Of a stretch of 64,000 bases of DNA, positions 8,142-16,296 are shown piece by piece. Location: NCBI RefSeq assembly GCF_963676475.1, contig NZ_OY781106.1, positions 806,001 to 870,000 on the forward strand. Reading direction: 5' to 3'. The DNA comes from an uncultured Celeribacter sp. (GTDB lineage: Bacteria > Pseudomonadota > Alphaproteobacteria > Rhodobacterales > Rhodobacteraceae). Position 1 is the stretch's first letter. Each line of letters begins with the position of its first letter. Made by a program: the position numbers and the translations under genes. The notes beneath the pieces were generated by a model. The model was not told where the DNA came from, ran no database searches, and saw only the letters and a program-made list of their open reading frames with translations.

Positions 8142-8837
8142 TCTCTCAAAGCGTCCCGTCGCTTACCTGTTCCCGCCTCATGCGGTTTGACTTTAGATAC
8201 GCCGCTACACGCGGCTTATATGTCGTTCTCTGCAGCTTTCTTGCTGCTTGTTCCGACATTCTTAACCAAGACTTTCGGCAGAACAATGACCTTGATCAGG
8301 CAAACATGCCATTTTTCGGTCTTGTCCACGATTTTCGCCCGTATCGCCGACCACTGGCCCGCTTTCGGTGTCGATCCATCCTGGGGGAGCAACATCCCTG
8401 CTGCTCTGACGCGGTTATGGCATATTGTGATTCTTGGGCCAAGCGCCGGTTTTGTCGCAGAGCTTAACAACGGGTAAAATCGGCGGGTTTTTGCGCAAAA
8501 TGGTATGTAAGACCTTACCAAAAGGAACAATTTCCACCTCTTTGCGTTGCCCTGCGCGGCAGATCACATCTGCGATATGCTGTGGGGGATCCTCTTGGAG
8601 ATCTGCGGGCATGCGGCAACCCGAACGTGGAAAGCTCAGGTTTTAAGGGGAAAAACCACGTTTTTCTCCCTTTTGTGAAAACTGTTGTGGAATTGGCACA
8701 GGGGCGTATCCCCGCATTCTTCCCCCCTGACGAAGCCCCGCGAACTCCTGTACGCTTGTTCGGACTGACTGCTGCCCCATTCTTGCGTTTTCGCCAAGAT
8801 TCCATCCACGTTCCCTCCAAGCTTCCCGAGGACCGAT
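8142..8837. other. Long intergenic region between two murein genes
   Basis: This 696-base stretch must hold the divergent promoters of the DUF882 and L,D-transpeptidase genes. I see no convincing gene: the open frames on both strands lack ribosome binding sites and family-like sequence. One hairpin, GGTTTT-N7-AAAACC, lies near 8639-8657. The region is less GC-rich than its neighbours in places. A small RNA or long leader is possible but not shown. Confidence 0.4.
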
Positions 8838-10511
8838 ATGTTTTTTTCGCCGGTTTCCCTTGCCGCACCGCGCACCGACAAAATGATCGCCACCACAAAA
8901 AAACGCAAAACGCCGAGTCTCAAAGCCGGGATGATTGCCCTAAGCCTCGCCCTGACAAGCGTGCCCCTTGTCTTTGCACCGCAGCCGGTGCAGGCCCAGC
9001 AGGTCAGCGCCTTCATGCAATCCGTGGCCGAAGCGGCGTCTTCCTCGAAGGTTCTGTCGGAATTCTACCGGTCCAACGGTTACAAACCGGTCTTTGCGGA
9101 TCAAAGTGCGCGCGCCAAAGCCCGGCGTCAGGCTTTGCTGCGCGCCGTCGAGGCCGCCCCGGACAAAGGCCTCGCGCCTTATGACACCACGCTCCTGGAA
9201 GCCAACCTGCGCGCGATCAAATCCGACCGCGATCTGGGCCGCGCTGAAGTGGCGCTGGCGCTGCTCTTTCTCGATTACGCTCGCGACGTCCAGACCGGCC
9301 AGCTGATCCCGTCCCGCATCGACGCAGGCCTCGTGCGTCAGGTGCCGTACCGCGACGGCCTTGAGGTGCTCACCAATTTCACCCAATCCAACCCGCAGGC
9401 CTATCTGCGCAAGCTCGAACCCAGCTCGCCGGAATATACCCGCCTGTTGAAAGAAAAGGCCAAGCTCGAAGACCGGATCGCCCATGGCGGCTGGGGACAG
9501 ACGGTGCCGGGCGGCAAATACGAACTCGGCGCGACGGGCAATGGCGTGATCATCCTGCGCAACCGTCTGATGGCGATGGGCTACCTGCCGCGCTCGGCGG
9601 CGACCAGCTATGACGCCAAGATGCAAAAAGCTGTGCAGCAGTTCCAGATGGACCACGGCTTGACCTCTGACGGGGTCGCCGGGCCCTCGACCATCGAAGA
9701 AATCAACCTCAGCCCAGAGAAGCGTCTCGCGTCCATTCTCGTGGCTCTGGAACGCGAGCGCTGGATCAACATGCCTTTGGGCGAGCGTCATATCTGGGTC
9801 AACCTGACGGATTTCTCCGCCAAGATCGTCGATCATGGTCGCGTGACCTTTGAGACCCGCTCGGTGATCGGTCAAAACACCGGCGATCGCCGCAGCCCGG
9901 AGTTTTCCGACGAGATGGAGCATCTGGTCATCAATCCGACCTGGAACGTGCCGCGCTCAATCGCCGTCAAGGAATACCTGCCGATGATGCAGCGGAACCC
10001 GAACGCCGCCGGTCACCTGCGTTTGGTGGACAGCCGCGGGCGCACTGTGAACCGCGCCAATGTGGATTTTTCGCAATACACGACCCGCAGCTTCCCGTTC
10101 AACCTCAAGCAACCGCCGTCGAGCCGCAACGCCTTGGGTCTCGTGAAGTTCATGTTCCCGAACAAATACAACATCTACCTGCATGATACGCCCTCGAAGA
10201 GCCTCTTTGGCCGTGAGGTCCGCGCCTTCTCGCATGGCTGTATTCGGCTGCAACAACCCTTTGATTTTGCTTACGCTTTGCTTGCGAAACAGACCTCTGA
10301 CCCGGAGGGATTCTTTCAGGCCAAATTGCGCACCGGCGTCGAGACGCATGTGCCGCTTGAAAAACATGTGCCGGTGCACCTGATCTACCGCACCGCCGTA
10401 ACGCAGCCGAAAGGCGGCATGGAATATCGTCGTGACATCTACGGTCGGGACGCGAAAATCTGGGCCGCGTTGCAGAGCAAGGGCGTGCAACTGCATTCTG
10501 TTGGCGGGTAA
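8838..10511 (+). CDS. Murein L,D-transpeptidase (YcbB/LdtD type)
   Basis: A 557-residue periplasmic enzyme that forms 3-3 cross-links in peptidoglycan using a catalytic cysteine. The order is: signal sequence ending VQAQ (about residue 55), an N-terminal scaffold domain, a peptidoglycan-binding domain (GVIILRNRLMAMGYL to GLTSDGVAGPSTIEEIN, about 235-290), and the YkuD catalytic domain with the motif SHGCIRL near residue 467. GAGGA just before the ATG at 8838 supports this start; a second ATG at 8883 would also leave a signal sequence. The length and domain order match the LdtD/YcbB subgroup. Confidence 0.9.
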   Translation: MFFSPVSLAAPRTDKMIATTKKRKTPSLKAGMIALSLALTSVPLVFAPQPVQAQQVSAFMQSVAEAASSSKVLSEFYRSNGYKPVFADQSARAKARRQALLRAVEAAPDKGLAPYDTTLLEANLRAIKSDRDLGRAEVALALLFLDYARDVQTGQLIPSRIDAGLVRQVPYRDGLEVLTNFTQSNPQAYLRKLEPSSPEYTRLLKEKAKLEDRIAHGGWGQTVPGGKYELGATGNGVIILRNRLMAMGYLPRSAATSYDAKMQKAVQQFQMDHGLTSDGVAGPSTIEEINLSPEKRLASILVALERERWINMPLGERHIWVNLTDFSAKIVDHGRVTFETRSVIGQNTGDRRSPEFSDEMEHLVINPTWNVPRSIAVKEYLPMMQRNPNAAGHLRLVDSRGRTVNRANVDFSQYTTRSFPFNLKQPPSSRNALGLVKFMFPNKYNIYLHDTPSKSLFGREVRAFSHGCIRLQQPFDFAYALLAKQTSDPEGFFQAKLRTGVETHVPLEKHVPVHLIYRTAVTQPKGGMEYRRDIYGRDAKIWAALQSKGVQLHSVGG

Positions 10512-10554
10512 TTGCAAAGCCTGATCAAGAGTTTGAAACAGAGCTGAAACATTG

Positions 10555-10590
10555 AGGCGTTCGGGGGCATCTTCGGACGCCTTTGCTTTG
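10555..10590 (+). terminator. Probable terminator after the L,D-transpeptidase gene
   Basis: AGGCGT pairs with ACGCCT around an inner TCGG/TTCGG region, followed by a broken T-rich tail (TTTGCTTT). It is weaker than the other terminators in the window. Confidence 0.45.
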
Positions 10591-10641
10591 CAAAGTCGCG
10601 CAAAACGCCTATGTCACCTGCAAGACTGACGGAGATTTCAA

Positions 10642-11703
10642 ATGCCCATCACCATTGCCGAGCTTGCCGCCTCATTGAACGCCCCTTTCGAGGGCGACGG
10701 GGGGCTTGTCGTCGCGGCCGCGCGTGAACCGCAGGACGCGGGCGCAGGCGATCTGGCGCTGGCGATGGACCCGCGCTTTGCCGATCATCTCGCCAAGGGC
10801 GCGGCCCAGGCGGCTGTCCTCTGGGAGGGTGCCGATTGGCAGGCGCTGGGTCTGAAAGCCGCCATTCTCGTCAAACGCGCACGTCTGGCCATGGCGGGCA
10901 TCACCGCGCGTTTCGATGCGGGGCTGGGGCTTGAACCGGGCATCCATCCGACTGCCGTGATCCATGAGAGCGCCGAAATCGGCGAAGGCGCCGCCATCGG
11001 CCCGCTCGTCGTGATCGGCAAAGGGGCCAAAATTGGCAAGAACGCCAAAATCGCCCAGCATGTCTCGATTGGCGCAGGCGTCACCCTCGGCGACGACGCC
11101 TTGATCCATCCCGGCGTGAAGATCGGGGCAAAGGCAACCATTGGCGACCGGCTGATCGCCCAGCCCGGTGGCGTGGTCGGGGCCGACGGGTTTTCTTTCG
11201 TGACCCAGCAAAAGTCTGCGGTCGAGGAAGCCCGCGAAAGCCTCGGCGAAACCGTCGAGGCGGCGGGGCAAGAGTGGCTGCGCATCGCTTCCATCGGCTC
11301 AGTGGTGATCGGCGATGACGTCGAACTGGGCGCCAATGTCACGATTGATCAGGGCACGATCCGCGCGACGCGCATCGGACACGGCACGAAACTCGACAAT
11401 CAGGTCCATATCGGCCACAACGTTGTGGTCGGCAATCATTGCCTGTTGTGCGGTCAGGTCGGCATCGCGGGCTCGACCGTGATAGGTGATTATTGCGTTA
11501 TGGGCGGGCAGGCGGGGGCCGCCGACAACCTGACCATCGGCGCGGGCGCCATCATCGGCGCGGGCACGGGCGTTTTGTCCAACGTGCCGAAAGGCAAGGC
11601 GATGATGGGCTATCCGGCGGTCGCGATGCAGACCCATGTCGAGATGTACAAAGCACTCCGCCGCCTGCCGCGGATGCTTTCAAAGCTCAAAGGCAAAGAA
11701 TAA
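10642..11703 (+). CDS. lpxD: UDP-3-O-(3-hydroxyacyl)glucosamine N-acyltransferase
   Basis: LpxD transfers a 3-hydroxyacyl chain from acyl carrier protein to the 2-amino group of UDP-3-O-acylglucosamine, the third step of lipid A synthesis. The 353-residue protein has the uridine-binding N-terminal domain (about 1-100), then a left-handed beta-helix of hexapeptide repeats (for example IGEGAAIGPLVVIGKGAKIG). The catalytic histidine region reads HIGHNVVVGNHCLLCGQVG, and a C-terminal helix follows. It is unusual that lpxD is not in the bamA-lpxB cluster about 30 kb away. It is followed instead by an acyl carrier protein and a ketosynthase. Confidence 0.92.
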   Translation: MPITIAELAASLNAPFEGDGGLVVAAAREPQDAGAGDLALAMDPRFADHLAKGAAQAAVLWEGADWQALGLKAAILVKRARLAMAGITARFDAGLGLEPGIHPTAVIHESAEIGEGAAIGPLVVIGKGAKIGKNAKIAQHVSIGAGVTLGDDALIHPGVKIGAKATIGDRLIAQPGGVVGADGFSFVTQQKSAVEEARESLGETVEAAGQEWLRIASIGSVVIGDDVELGANVTIDQGTIRATRIGHGTKLDNQVHIGHNVVVGNHCLLCGQVGIAGSTVIGDYCVMGGQAGAADNLTIGAGAIIGAGTGVLSNVPKGKAMMGYPAVAMQTHVEMYKALRRLPRMLSKLKGKE

Positions 11704-11811
11704 GCGGTGCAATCCGCAGCGTCATATCATACCAAACTGTCACAAAAACCTGTTTCCTAGGCGGGAAATTCGGATTAAGTCAGGCCACAAACCTGTATCG
11801 GAGGGGATCAC

Positions 11812-12075
11812 ATGTCGGATGTGAAAGAGAAAATCATCGAGATCATCGCGGAACAGGCCGTTCTGGACCCAAGCGATGTGGCGATGGATCAATCTCTCGA
11901 AGAGCTGGGCATCGACAGCCTTGGCCTTGTCGAAAGCATTTTCGCCATCGAGGAAACTTTCGACATCTCCGTCCCGTTCAACGCCAATGAGCCGGACCAG
12001 TCGGATTTCGACATCTCTTCCGTGTCCGCCATCGTCAAAGCGGTCGAAGCGCTGATCGCAGACCAGAAATCATGA
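11812..12075 (+). CDS. Acyl carrier protein, dedicated type
   Basis: This 87-residue acidic protein carries the phosphopantetheine attachment motif GIDSLGL with Ser36. A strong GGAGGGG ribosome binding site precedes the ATG. Its loop (VPFNANEPDQSDFDISSV) differs from the standard housekeeping AcpP, which is normally encoded beside fabG and fabF. The gene overlaps the following ketosynthase by four bases (ATGA) and lies 108 bases after lpxD. I infer that it carries a special acyl chain, perhaps for the envelope, comparable to AcpXL of rhizobia, though the sequence similarity to AcpXL is limited. Confidence 0.85.
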   Translation: MSDVKEKIIEIIAEQAVLDPSDVAMDQSLEELGIDSLGLVESIFAIEETFDISVPFNANEPDQSDFDISSVSAIVKAVEALIADQKS

Positions 12076-13283
12076 AACGCGTCGTCATCACCGGCGCGGG
12101 CACGGTCAACGCGCTTGGCCTCGATGTGCCTGCGACGCTTGCGGGCATGGCCGAGGGCAAGAACGGCATCTCCGATCTGGAGTTTCGCGATGTGGACCGT
12201 CTGGCGATCAAGATCGGTGGCCAGATCCACGACTGGAACGCCGAAGGCCGGTTCAACCGTCAGCAAATGGCGCTTTATGATCGCTTTACCCAATTCACTC
12301 TGGCTGCCGCACAACAGGCCATCGGGCAATCCGGCCTCGAATTCGTCGGCGATCTGGCCCTGCGCTCGGGCGTGGTCTTGGGCACCTCGGGCGGCGGTCT
12401 GACGACACAGGACGACAATTACCGCATGGTCTACGAAGAGGGAAAGAACCGCGTTCATCCCTTTGTCGTGCCGAAACTCATGAACAATGCGGCGACCAGC
12501 CACGTCTCTATGGAATACAACCTCAAAGGTCCGTGTTTCACCGTCGCCACCGCCTGTGCGTCCTCGAACCACGCCATGGGGCAGGCCTTCAACATGGTGC
12601 GCCACGGGGTGGCGACGGCCATGGTGACGGGCGGTTCTGAGTCGATGCTGTGTTTCGGCGGCGTGAAAGCCTGGGAAGGGCTGCGCGTCATGTCGAAAGA
12701 TGCCTGTCGCCCGTTCTCGATGAACCGCAACGGCATGGTGCAGGGCGAGGGCGCGGCGGTCTTCGTGTTCGAAGACTATGACCACGCCAAGGCGCGCGGC
12801 GCGGACATCCTCGCCGAAGTCATCGGTTTTGCGATGACCTCGGACGCCTCCGACATTGTCATGCCCTCGAAACAGGGCGCGGCGCGGGCGATTTCCGGCG
12901 CCTTGCAAGATGCGCGGATCAATGCCTCCGATGTCGGCTATATCAACGCCCATGGCACCGGCACGGCGGCGAATGACAAGACCGAATGCGCGGCGGTGGC
13001 CGACGCTTTGGGATCGCATGCCGACAACATCATGATCTCGTCGACAAAATCCATGCACGGCCACCTGATCGGTGGCACCGGCGCGGTGGAATTGCTGGCC
13101 TGTATCATGGCGTTGAAAGATGGCATCATCGCGCCGACGATCAATTACGAAGAACCGGACCCCGAATGCGCGCTTGACGTGGTGCCCAACGAGGCGCGGG
13201 AGGCCTCTGTCGATGTGGTGCTGTCCAATGCCTTTGCCTTTGGTGGGCTAAACGCGGTTTTGGCCCTGCGCAAGGCGCCGTAA
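12072..13283 (+). CDS. Beta-ketoacyl-ACP synthase (FabF/KAS II type), partner of the adjacent ACP
   Basis: A 403-residue condensing enzyme that elongates acyl-ACP with malonyl-ACP. The catalytic cysteine is Cys162 in ATACASSNHAMG. The two active-site histidines are in NAHGTGTAANDKTE and STKSMHGHLIGG, and the lysine of the latter is present. Translation is coupled to the acyl carrier protein gene through an ATGA overlap. A stand-alone ACP plus ketosynthase next to lpxD suggests a dedicated chain-extension module. A bidirectional terminator follows. Confidence 0.88.
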   Translation: MKRVVITGAGTVNALGLDVPATLAGMAEGKNGISDLEFRDVDRLAIKIGGQIHDWNAEGRFNRQQMALYDRFTQFTLAAAQQAIGQSGLEFVGDLALRSGVVLGTSGGGLTTQDDNYRMVYEEGKNRVHPFVVPKLMNNAATSHVSMEYNLKGPCFTVATACASSNHAMGQAFNMVRHGVATAMVTGGSESMLCFGGVKAWEGLRVMSKDACRPFSMNRNGMVQGEGAAVFVFEDYDHAKARGADILAEVIGFAMTSDASDIVMPSKQGAARAISGALQDARINASDVGYINAHGTGTAANDKTECAAVADALGSHADNIMISSTKSMHGHLIGGTGAVELLACIMALKDGIIAPTINYEEPDPECALDVVPNEAREASVDVVLSNAFAFGGLNAVLALRKAP

Positions 13284-13302
13284 GCCTTTCACATCTCAAA
13301 AG

Positions 13303-13335
13303 AAAAACGCCGCATCGGTCTGATGCGGCGTTTTT
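13303..13335. terminator. Bidirectional terminator between the ketosynthase and IalB genes
   Basis: A perfect 14-bp inverted repeat (AAAAACGCCGCATC and its complement, loop 5) gives a T run on both strands and serves the two convergent genes. Confidence 0.9.
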
Positions 13336-13356
13336 GTTCTCGGACTTCGCTGCGGA

Positions 13357-14016
13357 TTATTCCGCAGGCGCCTCAGTCGGAGCCTCTTCTGTGGCTTCAT
13401 CGGGGGCGGACGGGCCTTCGCCATTCTTGGCGGCTTCGTTCAGCTCGGTCACCTTGGTGTAGGCGGCGGTAAAGCCCGTGAGCGACAGTTTCAGACGCAC
13501 TGGCTCATCGGTGCGGCCAAGCGGCACGATGCCGACCATGCCTTCGGCGCCTTTTTTCAACAGATCGACATCGGCGGTGGTCAGACCGGCGCGCACGAAA
13601 CAGCCCACCCGGTTGCAGAACTGGAATGGATAGCGACGGCCGTTTTCGCCATCGACAAACAGCGCGAGCTGCGCGGTCAAAAGCGTTTCAAGCGGGGTGG
13701 TAAAGGTCGCGGCGGCCTCGACCTCTTCGTTGCCGACGTGGAAGAGCGCCACTTCGGCGACTTCGGTGCCCTGTTCGTCTTTCAAAAGCTGATACATGCT
13801 GCAGGGATCGACCTGACCTTCGGGGGCGTTGACGCAACGCACTTCCCAATCACCATGGGTCTCAAGCGTGTAGGCCCGGCCGATATTGCTTTCCGGTTCG
13901 ATCGGGGTGCCGGTGGACAGCTCGCTGTCCTGAGCGGCAAGCGGCAGGGCGGCGCCGAGGGAAAGAACGGTTGCCGCGGCGAGGGTCGTGATTTTGCGCG
14001 AGATGGAAAACATCAT
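13357..14016 (-). CDS. Invasion-associated locus B (IalB) family protein
   Basis: This 219-residue protein has a signal peptide (to about residue 29, ALPLAAQ) and the IalB-type domain: HGDWEVRCVNAPEG, DPCSMYQLL, the strand LFVDGENGRRYPFQFCNRVGCF with paired cysteines, and LSLTGFTAAYTKV. The last 30 residues are a low-complexity tail of alanine, glutamate and proline. The family is common in alphaproteobacteria and named after Bartonella, but in free-living species its role is unknown; it is probably periplasmic or outer-membrane-associated. The start could also be the second Met. Confidence 0.85.
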   Translation of the reverse strand: MMFSISRKITTLAAATVLSLGAALPLAAQDSELSTGTPIEPESNIGRAYTLETHGDWEVRCVNAPEGQVDPCSMYQLLKDEQGTEVAEVALFHVGNEEVEAAATFTTPLETLLTAQLALFVDGENGRRYPFQFCNRVGCFVRAGLTTADVDLLKKGAEGMVGIVPLGRTDEPVRLKLSLTGFTAAYTKVTELNEAAKNGEGPSAPDEATEEAPTEAPAE

Positions 14017-14433
14017 CTGTCCATATATTGTTGCTGTCTGTGCTCAATTCACCCACCGATCTATCACGAGGTTCCCGGCCTGTCAGGGGGGGGCGGAGAG
14101 AATATTTTCGTGAGATCAAAATGCTGTTGGCGACGAATGGCCGAGAGGTCTTCGGCCCTTTTGCGCGCGCTTCAAAAGCCCCGCTCGGAATGACGAAAGC
14201 CTCGGCTGAACCGAGGCTTTCGCGGATCTCTTGGATCACTCGAAATCTTGTGATTTCTCTAATTTTCTCCCTGCCGGACTTGGCCGACGTATTGCAACAA
14301 CGGTATGACAGGTTTTAGGAAGCGTCAACGGGAATTTTTAGGGCAGAAACAGCAAGATACGTCAGAAAGAAACATCTCCTGCGCTATGTTGCGATACTCC
14401 TGCACAGCTGCACCAATCTTTGAATATCGGGTC
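14017..14433. other. Intergenic region with two hairpins
   Basis: No gene is convincing here; the frame at 14305-14547 lacks a ribosome binding site and family-like sequence. Two stem-loops are visible: GGCCGA-N7-TCGGCC at 14139-14157 followed by CTTTT, and a perfect 10-bp stem AAAGCCTCGG/CCGAGGCTTT at 14196-14220. They may be terminators or part of an RNA gene. The minus-strand start holds the ialB promoter. Confidence 0.4.
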
Positions 14434-14543
14434 AAAAAAATGACCGCACCGGGGATGCCCCGGGCGGCCAGTCTGACAGGGAGGAAGTCAATCCGAACCG
14501 AAGAGGTGGTTCGGATAGCAATAGACTGGCACGAAGTGGTTAA
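14434..14543 (-). ncRNA. Candidate small RNA with an anti-Shine-Dalgarno loop
   Basis: On the minus strand three hairpins follow one another. The first is a perfect 9-bp stem, ATCCGAACC-N8-GGTTCGGAT (14516-14491). The second is a short stem, TGAC-loop-GTCA, whose loop TTCCTCCCT exposes the anti-Shine-Dalgarno core CCTCC. The third is a GC-rich terminator stem containing CCGGGG/CCCCGG (14449-14463) and ending in seven T residues (14440-14434). A -10-like TACAAT lies at 14555-14550, which puts the 5' end near 14543 and the length near 110 nt. CCUCC loops are the hallmark of the alpha-r14 and cuckoo (CcsR) small RNAs of alphaproteobacteria. No open frame is needed to explain the stretch. Confidence 0.5.
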
Positions 14544-14549
14544 TTAAGT

Positions 14550-14555
14550 ATTGTA
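14550..14555 (-). promoter_or_regulatory. Possible -10 element of the candidate small RNA
   Basis: TACAAT on the minus strand matches the -10 consensus at five of six positions. The region about 17 bases upstream is A/T-rich without a clear -35. Its distance to the first hairpin fits a short 5' single-stranded segment. Confidence 0.4.
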
Positions 14556-14629
14556 GCAGCATACGGGATTGAATTTTCTTGATTTTGACCGGGAATCAAT
14601 GCCGCAGAATCTGAAGAGAGACGACAGGG

Positions 14630-16213
14630 ATGGCTGAGATGGACCGGATTTTCGTAGGCGGCGGCGGAGAGGCCTATGGCGAGGCACAGGAGCTTTTGCT
14701 CAAATACGGCAATCGTCACGGGCTGATCGCGGGTGCCACGGGGACGGGCAAGACCGTCACGCTGCAAATTCTGGCCGAAGGTTTTTCGGCGGCGGGCGTG
14801 CCGGTGTTCTTGTCGGATGTCAAAGGTGACCTGGCGGGGCTGGCGAAATCCGGCAGTGCGAGGTTCAAACTGCACGAGGCCTTCACCTCGCGGGCCGAGA
14901 CCATCGGGCTGGCGGATCGCTATGCTTATGAGGCCTTTCCGGTCACCTTCTGGGATCTCTTCGGCGAACAGGGTCACCCGATCCGTACCACGGTGGCGGA
15001 AATGGGGCCTTTGCTGATTTCGCGGCTTCTGGGCCTCACGGAGGCGCAGGAGGGCGTGATCAACGTCGCCTTCCGTGTGGCGGACGAACAGGGCCTGCCG
15101 CTTCTGGATCTCAAGGACCTTCAGGCGCTTCTGGTCTGGTGCGGCGAGAATGCCGACGATCTGACGCTGCGCTACGGCAATATCTCGAAATCCTCCATCG
15201 GGGCGATCCAGCGCGATCTTCTGGTGCTGGAAAACCAGGGCGGTGACAAGCTGTTCGGCGAACCGGCGCTGGAGCTGTCGGATATTATTCGCACGGACGT
15301 TGACGGTCGCGGGCGCGTCAACATCCTCGCCGCCGACACGCTGATGTCCTCGCCGGGGCTCTATGCGACCTTCCTTCTATGGCTTTTGTCCGAACTGTTC
15401 GAAGAGCTGCCGGAGATCGGCAACCCGGACAAGCCGAAGCTGGTGTTCTTTTTCGACGAAGCCCACCTTTTGTTCGACGACGCGCCCAAAGCACTGGTCG
15501 ATAAGGTCGAACAGGTCGCGCGTCTGATCCGGTCGAAAGGTGTGGGCGTCTATTTCGTGACGCAGAACCCGGATGACATCCCCGAGGACATTTTGGGCCA
15601 GCTCGGCAACCGGGTGCAACACGCGCTCCGGGCCTTTACCGCGCGCGATCAAAAGGCGCTGTCGCGTGCCGCCGAGACCTATCGTCCGAACCCGGCTTTC
15701 GAGGTGGAAACCGCGATCAAAGAGGTCGGCACCGGCGAGGCGGTGACCTCGTTTCTGGAGGCCAAAGGCGTGCCGGGCATCTCAGAGCGCACGTTGATCC
15801 GCCCGCCGTCGTCGCAACTCGGCCCGATCACGGCGGAGGAGCGGGCAGGGGTCATTGCCGCCTCGCCGATTGCCGGGAAATACGAGGCGGTTCTGGACCG
15901 CGAAAGCGCCTTTGAGATGCTGAAAGCGCGTGCCGAAGCGGCGGCCAAGGCGGCCGAAGAGCTTGAGGCGAAAGAGGCCGAGCAGGAAGTGAGCGGACGC
16001 GAGGCGCTGGAGCGCGAGTTTTCCAAGGCGCGGCGTTATGACGGTACGAATTATAGCCGCACCAGCGCGCCGAAAGCGACACCGCGCCCCCGCAAAAGCT
16101 CAGAGAAAACCATCACCGAACAGCTTGGCAAGATGGTGATGAAGGAACTGACCGGCACCACCGGAAAACGCATCGTGCGCGGCATTCTGGGCGGGCTCTT
16201 CAAGGCGCGCTGA
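14630..16213 (+). CDS. HerA-like ATPase of the DUF853 (YjgR) family
   Basis: A 527-residue P-loop ATPase. The Walker A motif GATGTGKT sits at residues 35-42, the Walker B region reads LVFFFDEAHLLF, and the FtsK/HerA-type arginine-finger segment is in GVGVYFVTQNPDDIP. A lysine/glutamate-rich, probably coiled region (about 430-470) precedes a conserved tail ending VRGILGGLFKAR. YjgR-family proteins are widespread but their function is unproven; a DNA- or protein-translocating ATPase is assumed. It stands alone between the candidate small RNA and a bidirectional terminator. Confidence 0.85.
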   Translation: MAEMDRIFVGGGGEAYGEAQELLLKYGNRHGLIAGATGTGKTVTLQILAEGFSAAGVPVFLSDVKGDLAGLAKSGSARFKLHEAFTSRAETIGLADRYAYEAFPVTFWDLFGEQGHPIRTTVAEMGPLLISRLLGLTEAQEGVINVAFRVADEQGLPLLDLKDLQALLVWCGENADDLTLRYGNISKSSIGAIQRDLLVLENQGGDKLFGEPALELSDIIRTDVDGRGRVNILAADTLMSSPGLYATFLLWLLSELFEELPEIGNPDKPKLVFFFDEAHLLFDDAPKALVDKVEQVARLIRSKGVGVYFVTQNPDDIPEDILGQLGNRVQHALRAFTARDQKALSRAAETYRPNPAFEVETAIKEVGTGEAVTSFLEAKGVPGISERTLIRPPSSQLGPITAEERAGVIAASPIAGKYEAVLDRESAFEMLKARAEAAAKAAEELEAKEAEQEVSGREALEREFSKARRYDGTNYSRTSAPKATPRPRKSSEKTITEQLGKMVMKELTGTTGKRIVRGILGGLFKAR

Positions 16214-16242
16214 AAAGAGCCCAAAGTGGCTGTGCCATATGA

Positions 16243-16272
16243 AAAAGCGCCGGGCTTTCGACCGGCGCTTTT
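16243..16272. terminator. Bidirectional terminator between the HerA-like and RTX genes
   Basis: A perfect 11-bp inverted repeat (AAAAGCGCCGG and its complement) with A and T tails serves both convergent genes. Confidence 0.9.
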
Positions 16273-16296
16273 GTCTTGAACAGAGGTCCCGACAGC

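Noticed and set aside
8187..8477. A 96-codon frame in the long gap before the L,D-transpeptidase
   Set aside because: It needs a TTG start with no ribosome binding site; the hydrophobic stretch is short and no family is recognised.
14305..14547. An 80-codon plus-strand frame upstream of the HerA-like gene
   Set aside because: It has no ribosome binding site, overlaps the candidate small RNA on the other strand, and looks like random sequence.
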